A DNA stretch of 64,000 nt, taken from Micrococcaceae bacterium RIT 802. Lineage in GTDB: Bacteria > Actinomycetota > Actinomycetes > Actinomycetales > Micrococcaceae. Positions 9,437 to 19,207 of this stretch are shown here, in pieces. The notes below the pieces were generated by a model. It saw only the letters and a list, made by a program, of their open reading frames with translations. It made no database searches and was not told the origin of the DNA. The DNA lies in the NCBI GenBank assembly GCA_016892645.1, contig JAFEMX010000002.1, forward strand, positions 186,001 to 250,000, written 5' to 3'. Position numbers and translations under genes: made by a program. The stretch's first letter is position 1; every line of letters starts with the position of its first letter.

Positions 9437-10000
9437 ATGCACATGATCTTCCGCCTGTGGCTCATGCTCCTCAAGGCCCGCCGCCGCCCACGCCTCGACA
9501 TGTTCGGCGTGAGCTCGCTACCGATGCGCGCCCTGCTGACCGACATCGACGTCGCCGGACACATCAACAACGGCATGTACTTCTCCATCTTCGACCTCGG
9601 GCGGTTCGACCTCATGGTCCGGGCCGGCACTTGGGACGTGATGAAGCGCCAGCGCTGGACCCCCGTCGTCCAATCGGAGACGATCACGTTCCGCAAGTCC
9701 GTCGTCTTCAACCAGCGGTTCAGCGTGGAGACACGGATCGCCGGGATGGACGAGCGCAGCATCTACTTCGAGCAGCGCATCGTCGCCGACGGGGAGATCT
9801 ACGTCAGTGCGTTGATCTGCACACGCCTGCTGGGGCGCCAGGGGCCGGTGTCCAACGAGGAGATCCTCGCGGCGACCGGTGTCGAGGCGCCCGTCGACCT
9901 CACGCTGCCGGAATGGGCCACCGGGTGGCGCGAGGCCACTGCGCTGCCCGGCTCGCGCAAGCCCGCCCCGCATTCCTGGGGCCTGGGCGTCCGCCGCTAA
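9437..10000 (+). CDS. Hotdog-fold thioesterase (4HBT-like)
   Basis: A 187-residue protein. The central part (about residues 30-140) has the hotdog thioesterase pattern: DIDVAGHINNGMYFSIFDLGR, with the Asp/His-Asn-Asn motif of 4HBT-like enzymes, followed by beta strands ending in ICTRLL. It resembles the THEM6-like/YbgC-like acyl-CoA thioesterases. The N-terminus is basic and partly hydrophobic (FRLWLMLLKARRRPR) and could contact membrane. It is monocistronic, divergent from the MFS gene and convergent with nanR. The physiological acyl-CoA substrate is unknown. Confidence 0.75.
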   Translation: MHMIFRLWLMLLKARRRPRLDMFGVSSLPMRALLTDIDVAGHINNGMYFSIFDLGRFDLMVRAGTWDVMKRQRWTPVVQSETITFRKSVVFNQRFSVETRIAGMDERSIYFEQRIVADGEIYVSALICTRLLGRQGPVSNEEILAATGVEAPVDLTLPEWATGWREATALPGSRKPAPHSWGLGVRR

Positions 10001-10029
10001 GGAGTTCCCGTTCCGCCGGGCACGCGTCC

Positions 10030-10779
10030 TCAGGATTCGAGGGCGAATGCCGTGAGCTGGTCGCGGATCCCATCGAAATGCCGGTGCATCAATTCGGCGG
10101 CGCGGCCCTTGTCCTTGCCGCGGACCGCATCCAGGATGTCGCGGTGGATCTTCGCCGTCTCGGCCAGCCCGACCGGCTGGTTGGCGTCTCCAGCGATTTC
10201 GATGGCGTCGTGGATCGTGCGGTAGACCTGCCAGAAGACGCCCAGCAGGTTGGTCAGCAGCTCGTTCTCCAGGCAGGAGAACAGCAGGCGATGGAACTCC
10301 TGGTCGACCTCCACGAACGTCAGGCCGCGGGCCGCGCGGTGTTCCATGGCGGCGACGATGTCGTCGAGTTCCCGGAGCTGTCCGTCATCGAGCGCGTCGA
10401 TGGCCGAGCCGATCAATCCGGATTCCAGGGCTTGTCGTACCTCCACGAGCTCGTGTGCCTCGTGGCCCTTGTGCCGCAGCGACATCCGGCCGCGGAACGT
10501 GAGGCTGTCGGCCAGTGCCACCAGGTTGTTCGAGGCGACGAACATGCCGAATCCGTGCCTGATTTCCACGACCCCGAGGGCCTGCAGCACCTTGATCGCC
10601 TCGCGCAGGGTGTTCCGTCCGACGCCGAGTTCCTCCGTGAGGACGTTCTCGGTGGGCAGGGCGTCGCCCGCCCGCAACCCGCGTTCGATGATGAGGTCCA
10701 TGATGTCGGAGGTCAGTGCCCGCAGGCGCTCATGGGCGCCGAGCCGAACGTGACGCGTCGGAGGAGCGGTCATGGCCAT
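10030..10779 (-). CDS. nanR: GntR/FadR-family regulator, probable repressor of the sialic acid operon
   Basis: The 249-residue protein has an N-terminal GntR winged helix (TENVLTEELGVGRNTLREAI at about 46-65) and a C-terminal FCD effector domain. Within the latter, residues in FVEVDQEFHRLLF and DANQPVGLAETAKIHRDIL match the metal and ligand-binding helices of the FadR subgroup. It is divergent from siaEFGI-nanA-nanE-nagB. FCD-type NanR proteins control sialic acid genes in Escherichia coli and Corynebacterium, so NanR is the best reading. The inferred operator is at 10898-10918. Confidence 0.8.
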   Translation of the reverse strand: MAMTAPPTRHVRLGAHERLRALTSDIMDLIIERGLRAGDALPTENVLTEELGVGRNTLREAIKVLQALGVVEIRHGFGMFVASNNLVALADSLTFRGRMSLRHKGHEAHELVEVRQALESGLIGSAIDALDDGQLRELDDIVAAMEHRAARGLTFVEVDQEFHRLLFSCLENELLTNLLGVFWQVYRTIHDAIEIAGDANQPVGLAETAKIHRDILDAVRGKDKGRAAELMHRHFDGIRDQLTAFALES

Positions 10780-10855
10780 TTCCTTTCACCTGTACCGGGC
10801 CGGTGGGATCCGGGCCGGGATGTCGAAGCCTTGTCAAAACCCCCGGGCGGGCCAC

Positions 10856-10885
10856 TTGACCCCGCTCTGTGATTCGGCTTACAGT
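10856..10885 (+). promoter_or_regulatory. Promoter of the sia operon
   Basis: TTGACC at 10856-10861 and TACAGT at 10880-10885 are separated by 18 bp, giving a predicted transcription start near 10892. This is about 50 nt before the siaE ATG at 10944 and just upstream of the inverted repeat at 10898-10918. Confidence 0.6.
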
Positions 10886-10897
10886 CTACAACATTAC

Positions 10898-10918
10898 GTC
10901 GGACATCCTACGTCCGAC
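10898..10918. promoter_or_regulatory. Probable NanR operator (GTCGGAC-N7-GTCCGAC)
   Basis: A perfect inverted repeat with 7-bp arms lies immediately downstream of the predicted -10 box of the sia promoter, a position suited to repression. The regulator gene nanR is divergently transcribed next to it. Assignment to NanR is inferred from proximity. Confidence 0.6.
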
Positions 10919-10943
10919 TTCTCATCGTACAGAAGAGGTAATC

Positions 10944-12557
10944 ATGTCCCTCAGCGACCTGGCAGCCAAAGAAGGCAGCCGACGCAACTTCCTCAAGGTC
11001 TCCGGCCTGATGGGTGCCGCTGCCGCGTTCTCCGCGAGCATCGCCGCCTGCAGCAGCCCCAGCTCCTCGGGTGCAGGCGCCACCTCCGGCGCTGCAGGCG
11101 CCGACACGATCGAGGCCGGGATCTCCTACGCGCTGTCCACCGGATTCGATCCGATGACCTCCTCGGGTGCCACGCCGTTCGCGGCGAACATGCACATCTT
11201 CGAGGGCCTCGTCGACCTGCACCCGGCCACCCGCGAACCGTACCTGGCCCTGGCCGCCGCTGAACCGAAGCAGGTGGACGACACCACCTGGGAGGTCACG
11301 CTGCGCTCCGGCGCGAAGTTCCACAACGGCGACGACGTCACCGTCGACGACGTCGTCTACTCGTTCGAGCGGGTGCTGGACCCGAAGAACGCCTCGTTGT
11401 TCGCACAGTTCGTGCCGTTCATCAAGACCGTGAAGGCCAAGGGCAAGGACACCGTCGTCTTCACCCTCAAGTACGCCTTCCCGTTGTTCCCCAGCCGGAT
11501 CTCCGTGGTCAAGGTCGTCCCCGAGAAGGTCGCCAAGGCGGACCAGGCGGGTTTCGACGCCAAGCCCATCGGCTCGGGCCCGTACCAGCTGGTCTCGGCG
11601 ACGAAGGACGACAAGATCGTCTTCAAGAAGTTCGACGACTACAACGGCAAGTACCCGGCCGGCGCGAAGAACATGACCTGGTACCTGCTCTCGGATGCCG
11701 CGGCCCGCGTGACCGCCGCCGAATCCGGCCGGGTCTCCGCCATCGAGGACGTCCCCTACCTGGACGTGGACCGGCTCAAGGCCAAGATCAAGGTCGAGTC
11801 CGTGCAGTCCTTCGGCCTGCTGTTCCTGATGTTCAACTGCACCCAGGCGCCGTTCGACAAGAAGGAGGTCCGCCAGGCCCTGCACTACGGGATGGACACC
11901 GACACCATCATCAAGACCGCGCTGCTGGGCAACGCCAAGGCCGCCACCTCCTACGTGCAGGACACCCACCCGCAGTACATCAAGGCCTCCACCGTCTACG
12001 GCTACGACCAGGCCAAGGCCGAGTCGCTGCTCAAGGACGCCGGCGTCACCTCGCTGGAGTTCGAGCTGCTGACCACCGACACCTCCTGGGTGAAGGACGT
12101 CGCCCCGCTGATCCTGGAATCCTGGAACAAGATCCCGGGCGTGAAGGTGACCATGCGCAACCTGCAGTCCGGCGCCCTGTACGCCGAGAACGTCGACAAC
12201 GGGAAGTACTCCGTCGTCGTCGCCCCCGGCGACCCGTCCGTCTTCGGCAACGACATGGACCTGCTGCTGAGCTGGTTCTACCGTGGGGACGTCTGGCCCA
12301 AGGCCCGCTTCCACTGGGACAAGACCGCGGCCAACAAGACGGTCCAGGCCAAGCTCGACGAGGCCGCCAAGACCGACGACGAGGCCAAGGCCAAGGCGGC
12401 CTGGGGCGAGATCATCGACATCGTGGCCGAGGAGGCCCCGCTGTACCCGATCTTCCACCGCCAGCTGCCCACCGCCTGGGACGAGAACAAGCTGGACGGC
12501 TTCCAACCGCTGCCGACCACCGGCGTCTCCTTCGTCGGCGTCAAGCCCAAGGCGTAG
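10944..12557 (+). CDS. siaE: ABC transporter substrate-binding lipoprotein, family 5 (sialic acid)
   Basis: This 537-residue SBP_bac_5 protein should bind the imported ligand outside the membrane. The N-terminus has [20 protein letters not shown] followed by the lipobox IAAC, a twin-arginine-like lipoprotein signal. The mature part has the family pattern [25 protein letters not shown] near residue 125 and GPYQLV near 215. The ATG at 10944 follows AGAAGAGG. Family 5 proteins usually bind peptides, but the downstream nanA, nanE and nagB and the permease-ATPase fusion match the Corynebacterium siaEFGI importer, so sialic acid is the likely ligand. Confidence 0.85.
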   Translation: MSLSDLAAKEGSRRNFLKVSGLMGAAAAFSASIAACSSPSSSGAGATSGAAGADTIEAGISYALSTGFDPMTSSGATPFAANMHIFEGLVDLHPATREPYLALAAAEPKQVDDTTWEVTLRSGAKFHNGDDVTVDDVVYSFERVLDPKNASLFAQFVPFIKTVKAKGKDTVVFTLKYAFPLFPSRISVVKVVPEKVAKADQAGFDAKPIGSGPYQLVSATKDDKIVFKKFDDYNGKYPAGAKNMTWYLLSDAAARVTAAESGRVSAIEDVPYLDVDRLKAKIKVESVQSFGLLFLMFNCTQAPFDKKEVRQALHYGMDTDTIIKTALLGNAKAATSYVQDTHPQYIKASTVYGYDQAKAESLLKDAGVTSLEFELLTTDTSWVKDVAPLILESWNKIPGVKVTMRNLQSGALYAENVDNGKYSVVVAPGDPSVFGNDMDLLLSWFYRGDVWPKARFHWDKTAANKTVQAKLDEAAKTDDEAKAKAAWGEIIDIVAEEAPLYPIFHRQLPTAWDENKLDGFQPLPTTGVSFVGVKPKA

Positions 12558-12569
12558 CAGCCCCCGACC

Positions 12570-12615
12570 GGTGCGTGCCGCCGTCGTCCTCCCCCTGACG
12601 ACGGCGGCACGCACC
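12570..12615 (+). terminator. Intercistronic stem-loop between siaE and siaF
   Basis: A perfect inverted repeat with 19-bp arms (12570-12588 and 12597-12615) and an 8-nt C-rich loop sits between the binding-protein gene and the first permease gene. There is no T-run. Its position suits an mRNA-stabilising or partially terminating element that keeps SiaE in excess over the membrane components. Confidence 0.75.
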
Positions 12616-12664
12616 ACCCCGAATTTTCCGAGTACATCCTTCCCCGACACATGGGAGTCCAACC

Positions 12665-13621
12665 GTGGGAACACTCCTGCGACTGCTGATGCGCCGACTG
12701 GCGGCACTGCCGCTGATGATCCTGGGCGTCACGTTCCTGGTCTTCGTGATCCTCAAGCTCGCCCCCGGCGACGAGGCCACGATGGCCCTGGGCGAGGGCG
12801 CCAGCCTCGACGCCAAGGAGGCCTACCGGGCCGAACGCGGCCTGAACCTCCCGCTGCCCGTGCAGTACGTGGCCTTCCTGGGCCGCCTGCTGACCCTGGA
12901 CTTCGGCGTGACGACCCCGCCCTCGCGCCCGGTTGCCGGCATGATCGCCCAGGCGTTCCCGCTCACGCTGCAGCTGACCGCGTTCGGCGTGGTCATCGCC
13001 GTCGTGATCTCCCTGGCGTTCGGCATGCTCGGTGCGCTCTACCGCGACAAGCTGCCCGACCAGCTGATCCGCGTCTTCTCCATCGCCGCCGTCGCAACGC
13101 CGTCGTTCTGGCTGGGCATCCTGCTCATCCAGTGGCTGGCCCTGGGTGCGAACCCGCTCTTCCCCTCCGGCGGCATGCCGGGGCCCGGCGAGGGGTTCGA
13201 CGCGTGGCTGGCGCACATGACGCTCCCGGCCCTGGCGCTGGCCATCCCGGTCTCCGCCTCGCTGATCCGCGTGGTGCGCACCTCCATGGTGGAGGAACTG
13301 GACAAGGACTACGTCCGCACCGCGATCGGCAACGGCGTGCCCCGCAACGAGGTCATCTCCCGCAACGTGCTGCGCAACGCCCTGGTCACCCCGGTGACCG
13401 TGCTGGGCCTGCGCATCGGCTACCTGCTCGGCGGCGCCGTCGTCATCGAGATGATCTTCTCGCTGCCCGGCATGGGCCAGCTGATCCTCAACGGCATCAC
13501 CGCCCACGACACGAACCTGGTCCAGGGCGTCGTCCTGGCGATCGCCGTGACCTTCGTGCTGGTGAACATCGCCGTCGACCTCGTCTACCTGCTCATCAAC
13601 CCCCGCATTAGGACGGTGTAG
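12665..13621 (+). CDS. siaF: ABC transporter permease, DppB type
   Basis: A 318-residue integral membrane permease of the binding-protein-dependent family. The N-terminal membrane segment reads LRLLMRRLAALPLMILGVTFLVF. About six segments follow in total. The EAA loop that contacts the ATPases is visible around DKDYVRTAIGNGVPRNEVI (near residue 215). The gene uses a GTG start at 12665. The next gene starts three bases after the stop. With SiaG it forms the transmembrane channel of the sialic acid importer. Confidence 0.88.
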   Translation: MGTLLRLLMRRLAALPLMILGVTFLVFVILKLAPGDEATMALGEGASLDAKEAYRAERGLNLPLPVQYVAFLGRLLTLDFGVTTPPSRPVAGMIAQAFPLTLQLTAFGVVIAVVISLAFGMLGALYRDKLPDQLIRVFSIAAVATPSFWLGILLIQWLALGANPLFPSGGMPGPGEGFDAWLAHMTLPALALAIPVSASLIRVVRTSMVEELDKDYVRTAIGNGVPRNEVISRNVLRNALVTPVTVLGLRIGYLLGGAVVIEMIFSLPGMGQLILNGITAHDTNLVQGVVLAIAVTFVLVNIAVDLVYLLINPRIRTV

Positions 13622-13624
13622 CCG

Positions 13625-15756
13625 ATGGCTCCCCTGGCACCCCGCAACGCCCTGGTGGCGCGCCTGAGTTCCGGCGCGAACCGCCTGACCTCGCTGACCC
13701 TCGGCTCGAAGATCGCGCTGGCCTTCCTGGTCGTCATCGCCCTGGCGGCGGTCCTCGCCCCGGTCCTGGCACCGCATAGCCCGCTGGCCTCCGGAATCCC
13801 CGCCCAGCGTCCGAGCGCCGAGAACCTCTTCGGCACCGACCGGCTGGGCCGCGACATCTTCTCCCGCCTGCTCTTCGGCGCCCAGACCTCGCTGGTCATC
13901 GGCCTGGGCTCCGTGGCCCTGGCCCTGCTGCTCGGCGGACTGCTCGGTTCGCTGGCGGCCACCAGTAGCAAGTGGGCCAACGAGGTCATCATGCGCATCA
14001 TGGACATGCTGATGGCCTTCCCCGGCATCGCGCTCGCCGCGGCGCTGCTGGCCTCGCTGGGCAACACCATCCCCGTCATCATCCTGGCGATCGCGGTGAT
14101 CTACACCCCGCAGATCGCCCGCGTGGTCCGTGCCAACGTGCTCGCCCAATGGGACGAGGACTACTCGCGGGCCGAACGCGTCATCGGTGCCGGACGCTTC
14201 TACATCCTCATCAAGCACATCATGCGCAACTGCGCAGCCCCCGTCCTGGTCTTCGCCACGGTCATGGTGGCCGACGCGATCATCCTCGAGGCCTCGCTGT
14301 CCTTCCTGGGCGCTGGAGTGCAGGACCCGGCGCCGTCCTGGGGCAACGTCATCGCCTACGGACGCACCCTCGTCCTCAACGGCGCCTGGTGGGCCACCAC
14401 CTTCGCCGGCCTGGTCATCCTGCTCACCGTCCTGGCGCTGAACGTCCTCGCCGAGGGCATGACCGACGCCCTCGTCAACCCGAAGCTGCGCGGCGCGGCA
14501 CCGGCCACCGGAACCGCCACGGCCGAGGTGGCCGCAGCGGGCGACGCCACCGTGCAGCACCACGGGCAGGCAGCTGCCGGCACCGCATTGCCCGAGGACG
14601 ACGGCGGGGCGCTGGCTCCCGCCACGGACTCACTGGCCGCCGACCAGGGGAACGCGGAACGGGCCCGGCTGGCCGGCGAGCTCGACCGCCTCGCCGCGGT
14701 CGAGGCAAGCCGGACGGACCGGCTCCGCCTGGCCAACGGGGGAGCGGACGCCGCACCGGTCCTCGAGGTCCGGGACCTCTCCATCCGCTTCCCGGACCGC
14801 TACGGGCAGACCCGCATCGTGGACAACGTGTCCTTCACCGTCCGCGAGGGCGAGACGATGGGCCTGGTCGGCGAGTCCGGCTGCGGCAAGTCGATCACCT
14901 CGCTGGCCATCATGGGCCTGCTCCCGGCCACCGCCCGCGTCACCGGATCCGTCCGCTTCGGGGACCGCGAGCTGCTGCCCCCCGATGGCCGCGGCGGGAC
15001 CCGGGCGGGCGACCCCGGCGTCTACAAGGGCCTGCGCGGCGAACAGATCGCCATGGTCTACCAGGACGCGCTGTCTTCGCTGAACCCCTCGATGCTCATC
15101 AAGGACCAGCTCGGACAACTCACCCGGCGCGGCGGCCGCAAGACCCCGGCGGAACTGCTGGAACTGGTGAAGCTGGACCCGGCCCGCACGCTGAAGTCCT
15201 ACCCGCACGAGCTCTCCGGCGGGCAGCGCCAACGCGTGCTCATCGCCATGGCGCTGTCCCGCAAGCCCAAGCTGGTGGTCTGCGACGAACCGACCACGGC
15301 GCTGGACGTCACCGTGCAGAAGCAGGTCGTGGACCTGCTCAACGAGCTGCGTGAACAACTCGGGTTCGCCATGGTGTTCGTCAGCCACGACCTGGCCCTC
15401 GTTGCCTCGCTGGCCCATCGTGTCACCGTCATGTACGCCGGACAGGTCGTCGAATCCGGTCCCGTCCACTCGATCCTCACCCGGCCGACGCACGAATACA
15501 CCCGTGGCCTGCTCGGGTCGGTCCTCTCGATCGAGTCCGGAGCCGAACGCCTGCACCAGATCCCGGGGACAGTGCCCAGCCCGGGGGACTTCGCCGACGG
15601 GGACCGGTTCGCCGACCGCTCCACCCAATCCGGCGCCGACCCGAGCCGCCAGCTGGTCCTCACACCGGTGGAGGGCAACGCGGAGCACCTGTGGGCGAGT
15701 CCGCAGGCCGCCGGCTCCCTGACCGCCGCCGGCACCACCACGAAGGAAGGCCAGGC

Positions 15757-15760
<4 letters not shown>
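13625..15760 (+). CDS. siaG: Fused ABC permease-ATPase (DppC-DppD type)
   Basis: One 711-residue chain combines two components that are usually separate. Residues 1 to about 285 are a DppC permease, with a first membrane segment near 25-48, NLFGTDRLGRDIFSRLLFG near 75, and an EAA loop near 175. Residues about 286-370 are an Ala-rich linker with no recognisable fold. Residues about 375-640 are an ABC ATPase: Walker A GESGCGKS, signature LSGGQRQRV, Walker B LVVCDEPTTALD, and an oligopeptide-type C-terminal extension. The same permease-ATPase fusion is known in the corynebacterial sialic acid importer. The stop overlaps the siaI start by 4 bp. Confidence 0.9.
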
Positions 15761-16578
<818 letters not shown>

Positions 16579-16645
16579 CCCCGTCGGCCCGCCCCTCCCC
16601 AACCATCCCACTCCACAGCACCCAGCAGAACAGGAACCACATCCC

Positions 16646-17587
16646 GTGACCGCAGCACCGACCGCCGCCCCCCGCACCTACTCCGGGGTCATCCCGCCGG
16701 TCGTCACCCCCCGCACCGCCGGCGGGGCCATCGACACCGCATCGCTGGAACGCGTCGTGGACCACCTCATCGACGGCGGTGTGTCCGGGCTGTTCGTGCT
16801 CGGTTCCTCCGGCGAGGTCCCCTACCTGACCAACACCGAACGCGAACTGGTGATGACCACCATCGCCGCCCGCAACAACGGGCGCGTCCCGCTGCTGGCC
16901 GGCGCGAACGAACAGACCACCGCCCGGGTCATCGAGGAGGGACGCCGCATGGTGGACCTCGGCGCCGACGCCCTGGTCGTCACCACCCCGTACTACGCGC
17001 TGTCCAACGCCGCCGAGATCGAGGACCATTTCCGGGCCGTCAAGGCGGCGGTGGGTGTGGACATCTTCGCCTACGACGTGCCGATCCGCACCAACGCCAA
17101 GCTGCCCCTGGACGTCGCCGTCCGCCTGGCCGAGGACGGGGTGATCGCCGGCGTCAAGGACTCCTCGGGCGATGACGTCTCCTTCCGCCGGCTGTTGCTG
17201 GCCACCTCGCACCTGGAGGGATTCTCCGTCTTCACCGGGCACGAGGTCGTCGTCGACGGCGCGCTGCTCGGCGGCGCCCACGGCGTGGTCCCCGGGCTGG
17301 GCAACGTCGACCCCGCGGGCTACCGCCGCATGGTCGACGCCGCCGCGGCCGGCGACTGGGCGGCGGTGCGCCAAGAGCAGGACCGCCTGGCCAAGCTGTT
17401 CACCATCGTCTTCACCCCGGACACGACCCGGGTTTCCGGCGGTGCCGCCGGCCTGGGCGCCTTCAAGACCGCCTTGGTCCTGCTCGGCGTCATCGAGGAC
17501 AATACGATGAGCACGCCCATGGCCTCCCTGGACGACGCCGAGACCACGGCCATCGCGGACATCCTGCGCTCCACCGGGCTGCTCTAG
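16646..17587 (+). CDS. nanA: N-acetylneuraminate lyase (DapA/NanA family)
   Basis: A 313-residue TIM-barrel aldolase of the dihydrodipicolinate synthase family. The carboxylate-binding loop is VLGSSGEVPYLT (near residue 52). The catalytic tyrosine region is AYDVPIR (near 143). The Schiff-base lysine lies in IAGVKDSSGD (near 172). It has a GTG start at 16646 with an AGGAA site. Family members cleave different 2-keto acids. Placement between a sialic acid importer and nanE/nagB makes cleavage of N-acetylneuraminate to N-acetylmannosamine and pyruvate the likely reaction. Confidence 0.82.
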   Translation: MTAAPTAAPRTYSGVIPPVVTPRTAGGAIDTASLERVVDHLIDGGVSGLFVLGSSGEVPYLTNTERELVMTTIAARNNGRVPLLAGANEQTTARVIEEGRRMVDLGADALVVTTPYYALSNAAEIEDHFRAVKAAVGVDIFAYDVPIRTNAKLPLDVAVRLAEDGVIAGVKDSSGDDVSFRRLLLATSHLEGFSVFTGHEVVVDGALLGGAHGVVPGLGNVDPAGYRRMVDAAAAGDWAAVRQEQDRLAKLFTIVFTPDTTRVSGGAAGLGAFKTALVLLGVIEDNTMSTPMASLDDAETTAIADILRSTGLL

Positions 17588-17604
17588 GACCGAAGGAACA
17601 GCCC

Positions 17605-18309
17605 ATGATGCCCCCAGTGGACCTGCTCGCATCCCTGCGCGGGCGACTCATCGTCTCCGCCCAGGCCTACCCGGGCGAGCCGATGCGCCACCCCCAGACG
17701 ATGGCCCAGGTGGCCGCCTCCGCCGTCGGCGGTGGAGCCGCCGCCGTGCGCGTGCAGGGCCTGGCCGACATCCAGTTCACCCGCTCGGCCGTTGAGGTCC
17801 CCGTGATCGGGCTGTGGAAGGACGGGCACGACGGGGTCTTCATCACCCCCACCGCCCACCACGCGGTGGCAGTCGCCCAGGCAGGTGCCCACATCGTCGC
17901 GCTCGATGGAACCCGCCGCCCACGACCCGACGGGCTGTCGCTGGCCCAGACCATCTCCCGGGTCAAGGACCGGTCCGGTGCCCTGGTGATGGCCGACTGC
18001 GGATCCCTGGACGACGCCGTGGCCGCCGCCGAGGCGGGAGCCGACCTGGTCGGCACCACCTTGGCCGGCTATACCGGCGAACGCCGGAAGACCGACGGCC
18101 CGGACCTGGACCTGATCGCCGCGATCGCCACAGCCGGTCTGGACGTGCCGCTGGTGGCCGAGGGACGCATCCACACCCCCGCACATGCCCGGTCGGCGCT
18201 CGATGCCGGGGCCTTCGCCGTCGTCGTGGGCACCGCGATCACCCATCCGAGCAGCATCACCGGCTGGTTCGACGCGGCCCTGCGCGCGGCCGGGGCGCCG
18301 CTGCCGTGA
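17605..18309 (+). CDS. nanE: N-acetylmannosamine-6-phosphate 2-epimerase
   Basis: The enzyme converts ManNAc-6-phosphate to GlcNAc-6-phosphate. The 234-residue TIM barrel starts LLASLRGRLIVSAQAYPGEP. Typical NanE motifs follow: VRVQGLADI, VPVIGLWKDGHDGVFITPT, VMADCGSLDDAVAA, and GTTLAGYT. The phosphate-binding end is VVGTAITHPSSIT. Its substrate requires a ManNAc kinase (NanK), which is not in the window. The stop overlaps the preferred start of nagB (GTGA). Confidence 0.92.
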   Translation: MMPPVDLLASLRGRLIVSAQAYPGEPMRHPQTMAQVAASAVGGGAAAVRVQGLADIQFTRSAVEVPVIGLWKDGHDGVFITPTAHHAVAVAQAGAHIVALDGTRRPRPDGLSLAQTISRVKDRSGALVMADCGSLDDAVAAAEAGADLVGTTLAGYTGERRKTDGPDLDLIAAIATAGLDVPLVAEGRIHTPAHARSALDAGAFAVVVGTAITHPSSITGWFDAALRAAGAPLP

Positions 18310-19094
18310 GCGCCGTGACACGCGGGGCACCGGAACGTGGTTCCAGCAGGATGTCCGGCTCGCCGCGCATCCTCCTCGGGACGGACGCGGACGACACCGG
18401 ACGGCTGGCCGCCGGGGTCGTGCTCGGGACCGTGCGGGCGAACCCGGCAGCCGTGCTTGGCCTGGCCACCGGGTCGTCCCCGTTGCCGCTCTACGCCGCC
18501 CTGGCCGCCGCGGGAACCGACTTCTCCCGGGTCTCCGGCTTCGCGCTGGATGAATACCTCGGGCTGCCCGACGGGCACCCGCAGTCGTACGCCGAGGTCA
18601 TCCGCACCGCCGTCACCGAGCCGCTCGGCATGGACCCGCACCTGGTCCACGTCCCGGATCCGCACGGGATGGACCACGCGGCCCATGCCGCGGACTACGA
18701 CGCGGCCATCGCCGCAGCAGGCGGCGCCGACGTCCAGATCCTGGGGGTCGGCTCCAACGGGCACATTGGATTCAACGAACCCGGGTCCGCGTTCGACTCG
18801 AGGACCCGGGTGGTGCCGCTGGCCGAGCGGACCCGCCAGGACAACGCCCGCTTCTTCGAATCCCCCGACCAGGTCCCCGTGGAATGCCTCACGCAGGGGA
18901 TCGCGACGATCTTCGGTGCGCGGCACCTGCTGCTCATCGCCCACGGCGAGCACAAGGCGCGGGCGGTCCTCCGGGCCCTTCGCGGGCCGGTCACCGAGGA
19001 CTTCCCGGCATCCATCATCCAACGCCACCCGCACGTCACCGTGGTGCTGGACGCCGGCGCCGCCTCGCTCCTCGGGGACCTGGCCTGCGGCTGA
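18306..19094 (+). CDS. nagB: Glucosamine-6-phosphate deaminase
   Basis: The enzyme isomerises and deaminates glucosamine-6-phosphate to fructose-6-phosphate plus ammonia, the last step of amino-sugar catabolism. Motifs: GLATGSSPLPLY (phosphate loop), FALDEYLGLPDGHPQSY (catalytic Asp), and GVGSNGHIGFNEPGSAFDSR (catalytic Asp-His-Glu region). I prefer the GTG at 18306 (262 residues) because it overlaps the nanE stop as GTGA. The ATG at 18351 (247 residues) is a real alternative but has its purine-rich stretch too close. NagA, which would supply the deacetylated substrate, is absent from the window. Confidence 0.85.
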   Translation: MSAVTRGAPERGSSRMSGSPRILLGTDADDTGRLAAGVVLGTVRANPAAVLGLATGSSPLPLYAALAAAGTDFSRVSGFALDEYLGLPDGHPQSYAEVIRTAVTEPLGMDPHLVHVPDPHGMDHAAHAADYDAAIAAAGGADVQILGVGSNGHIGFNEPGSAFDSRTRVVPLAERTRQDNARFFESPDQVPVECLTQGIATIFGARHLLLIAHGEHKARAVLRALRGPVTEDFPASIIQRHPHVTVVLDAGAASLLGDLACG

Positions 19095-19125
19095 CGCCCA
19101 GCCACCTGGTTTCCCCTTAAAGGCA

Positions 19126-19163
19126 GCTGCGGCCGGGGTCCCCGCGGGGAACCCGGCCGCAGC
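19126..19163. terminator. Strong hairpin terminating the sia-nan operon
   Basis: A perfect 12-bp stem (19126-19137 with 19152-19163) encloses another small palindrome in its loop. It lies 32 bp after nagB and between the convergent nagB and the gene at 19208, so it may act in both directions. No T-run is visible. Confidence 0.65.
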
Positions 19164-19207
19164 CATGCCGTGGGCTGCCGACGGATCGGTGGCCTGCGGC
19201 GTCCCCG

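Noticed and set aside
12278-14563. 761-codon open frame on the minus strand opposite siaE-siaF-siaG
   Set aside because: Antisense shadow; the translation is dominated by Gly, Gln, Asp and His and spans several plus-strand genes with clear domains.
16646-17587. dapA (lysine biosynthesis) instead of nanA
   Set aside because: The DapA family fits both, but the gene sits inside an importer-nanE-nagB operon and has no lysine-pathway neighbour.
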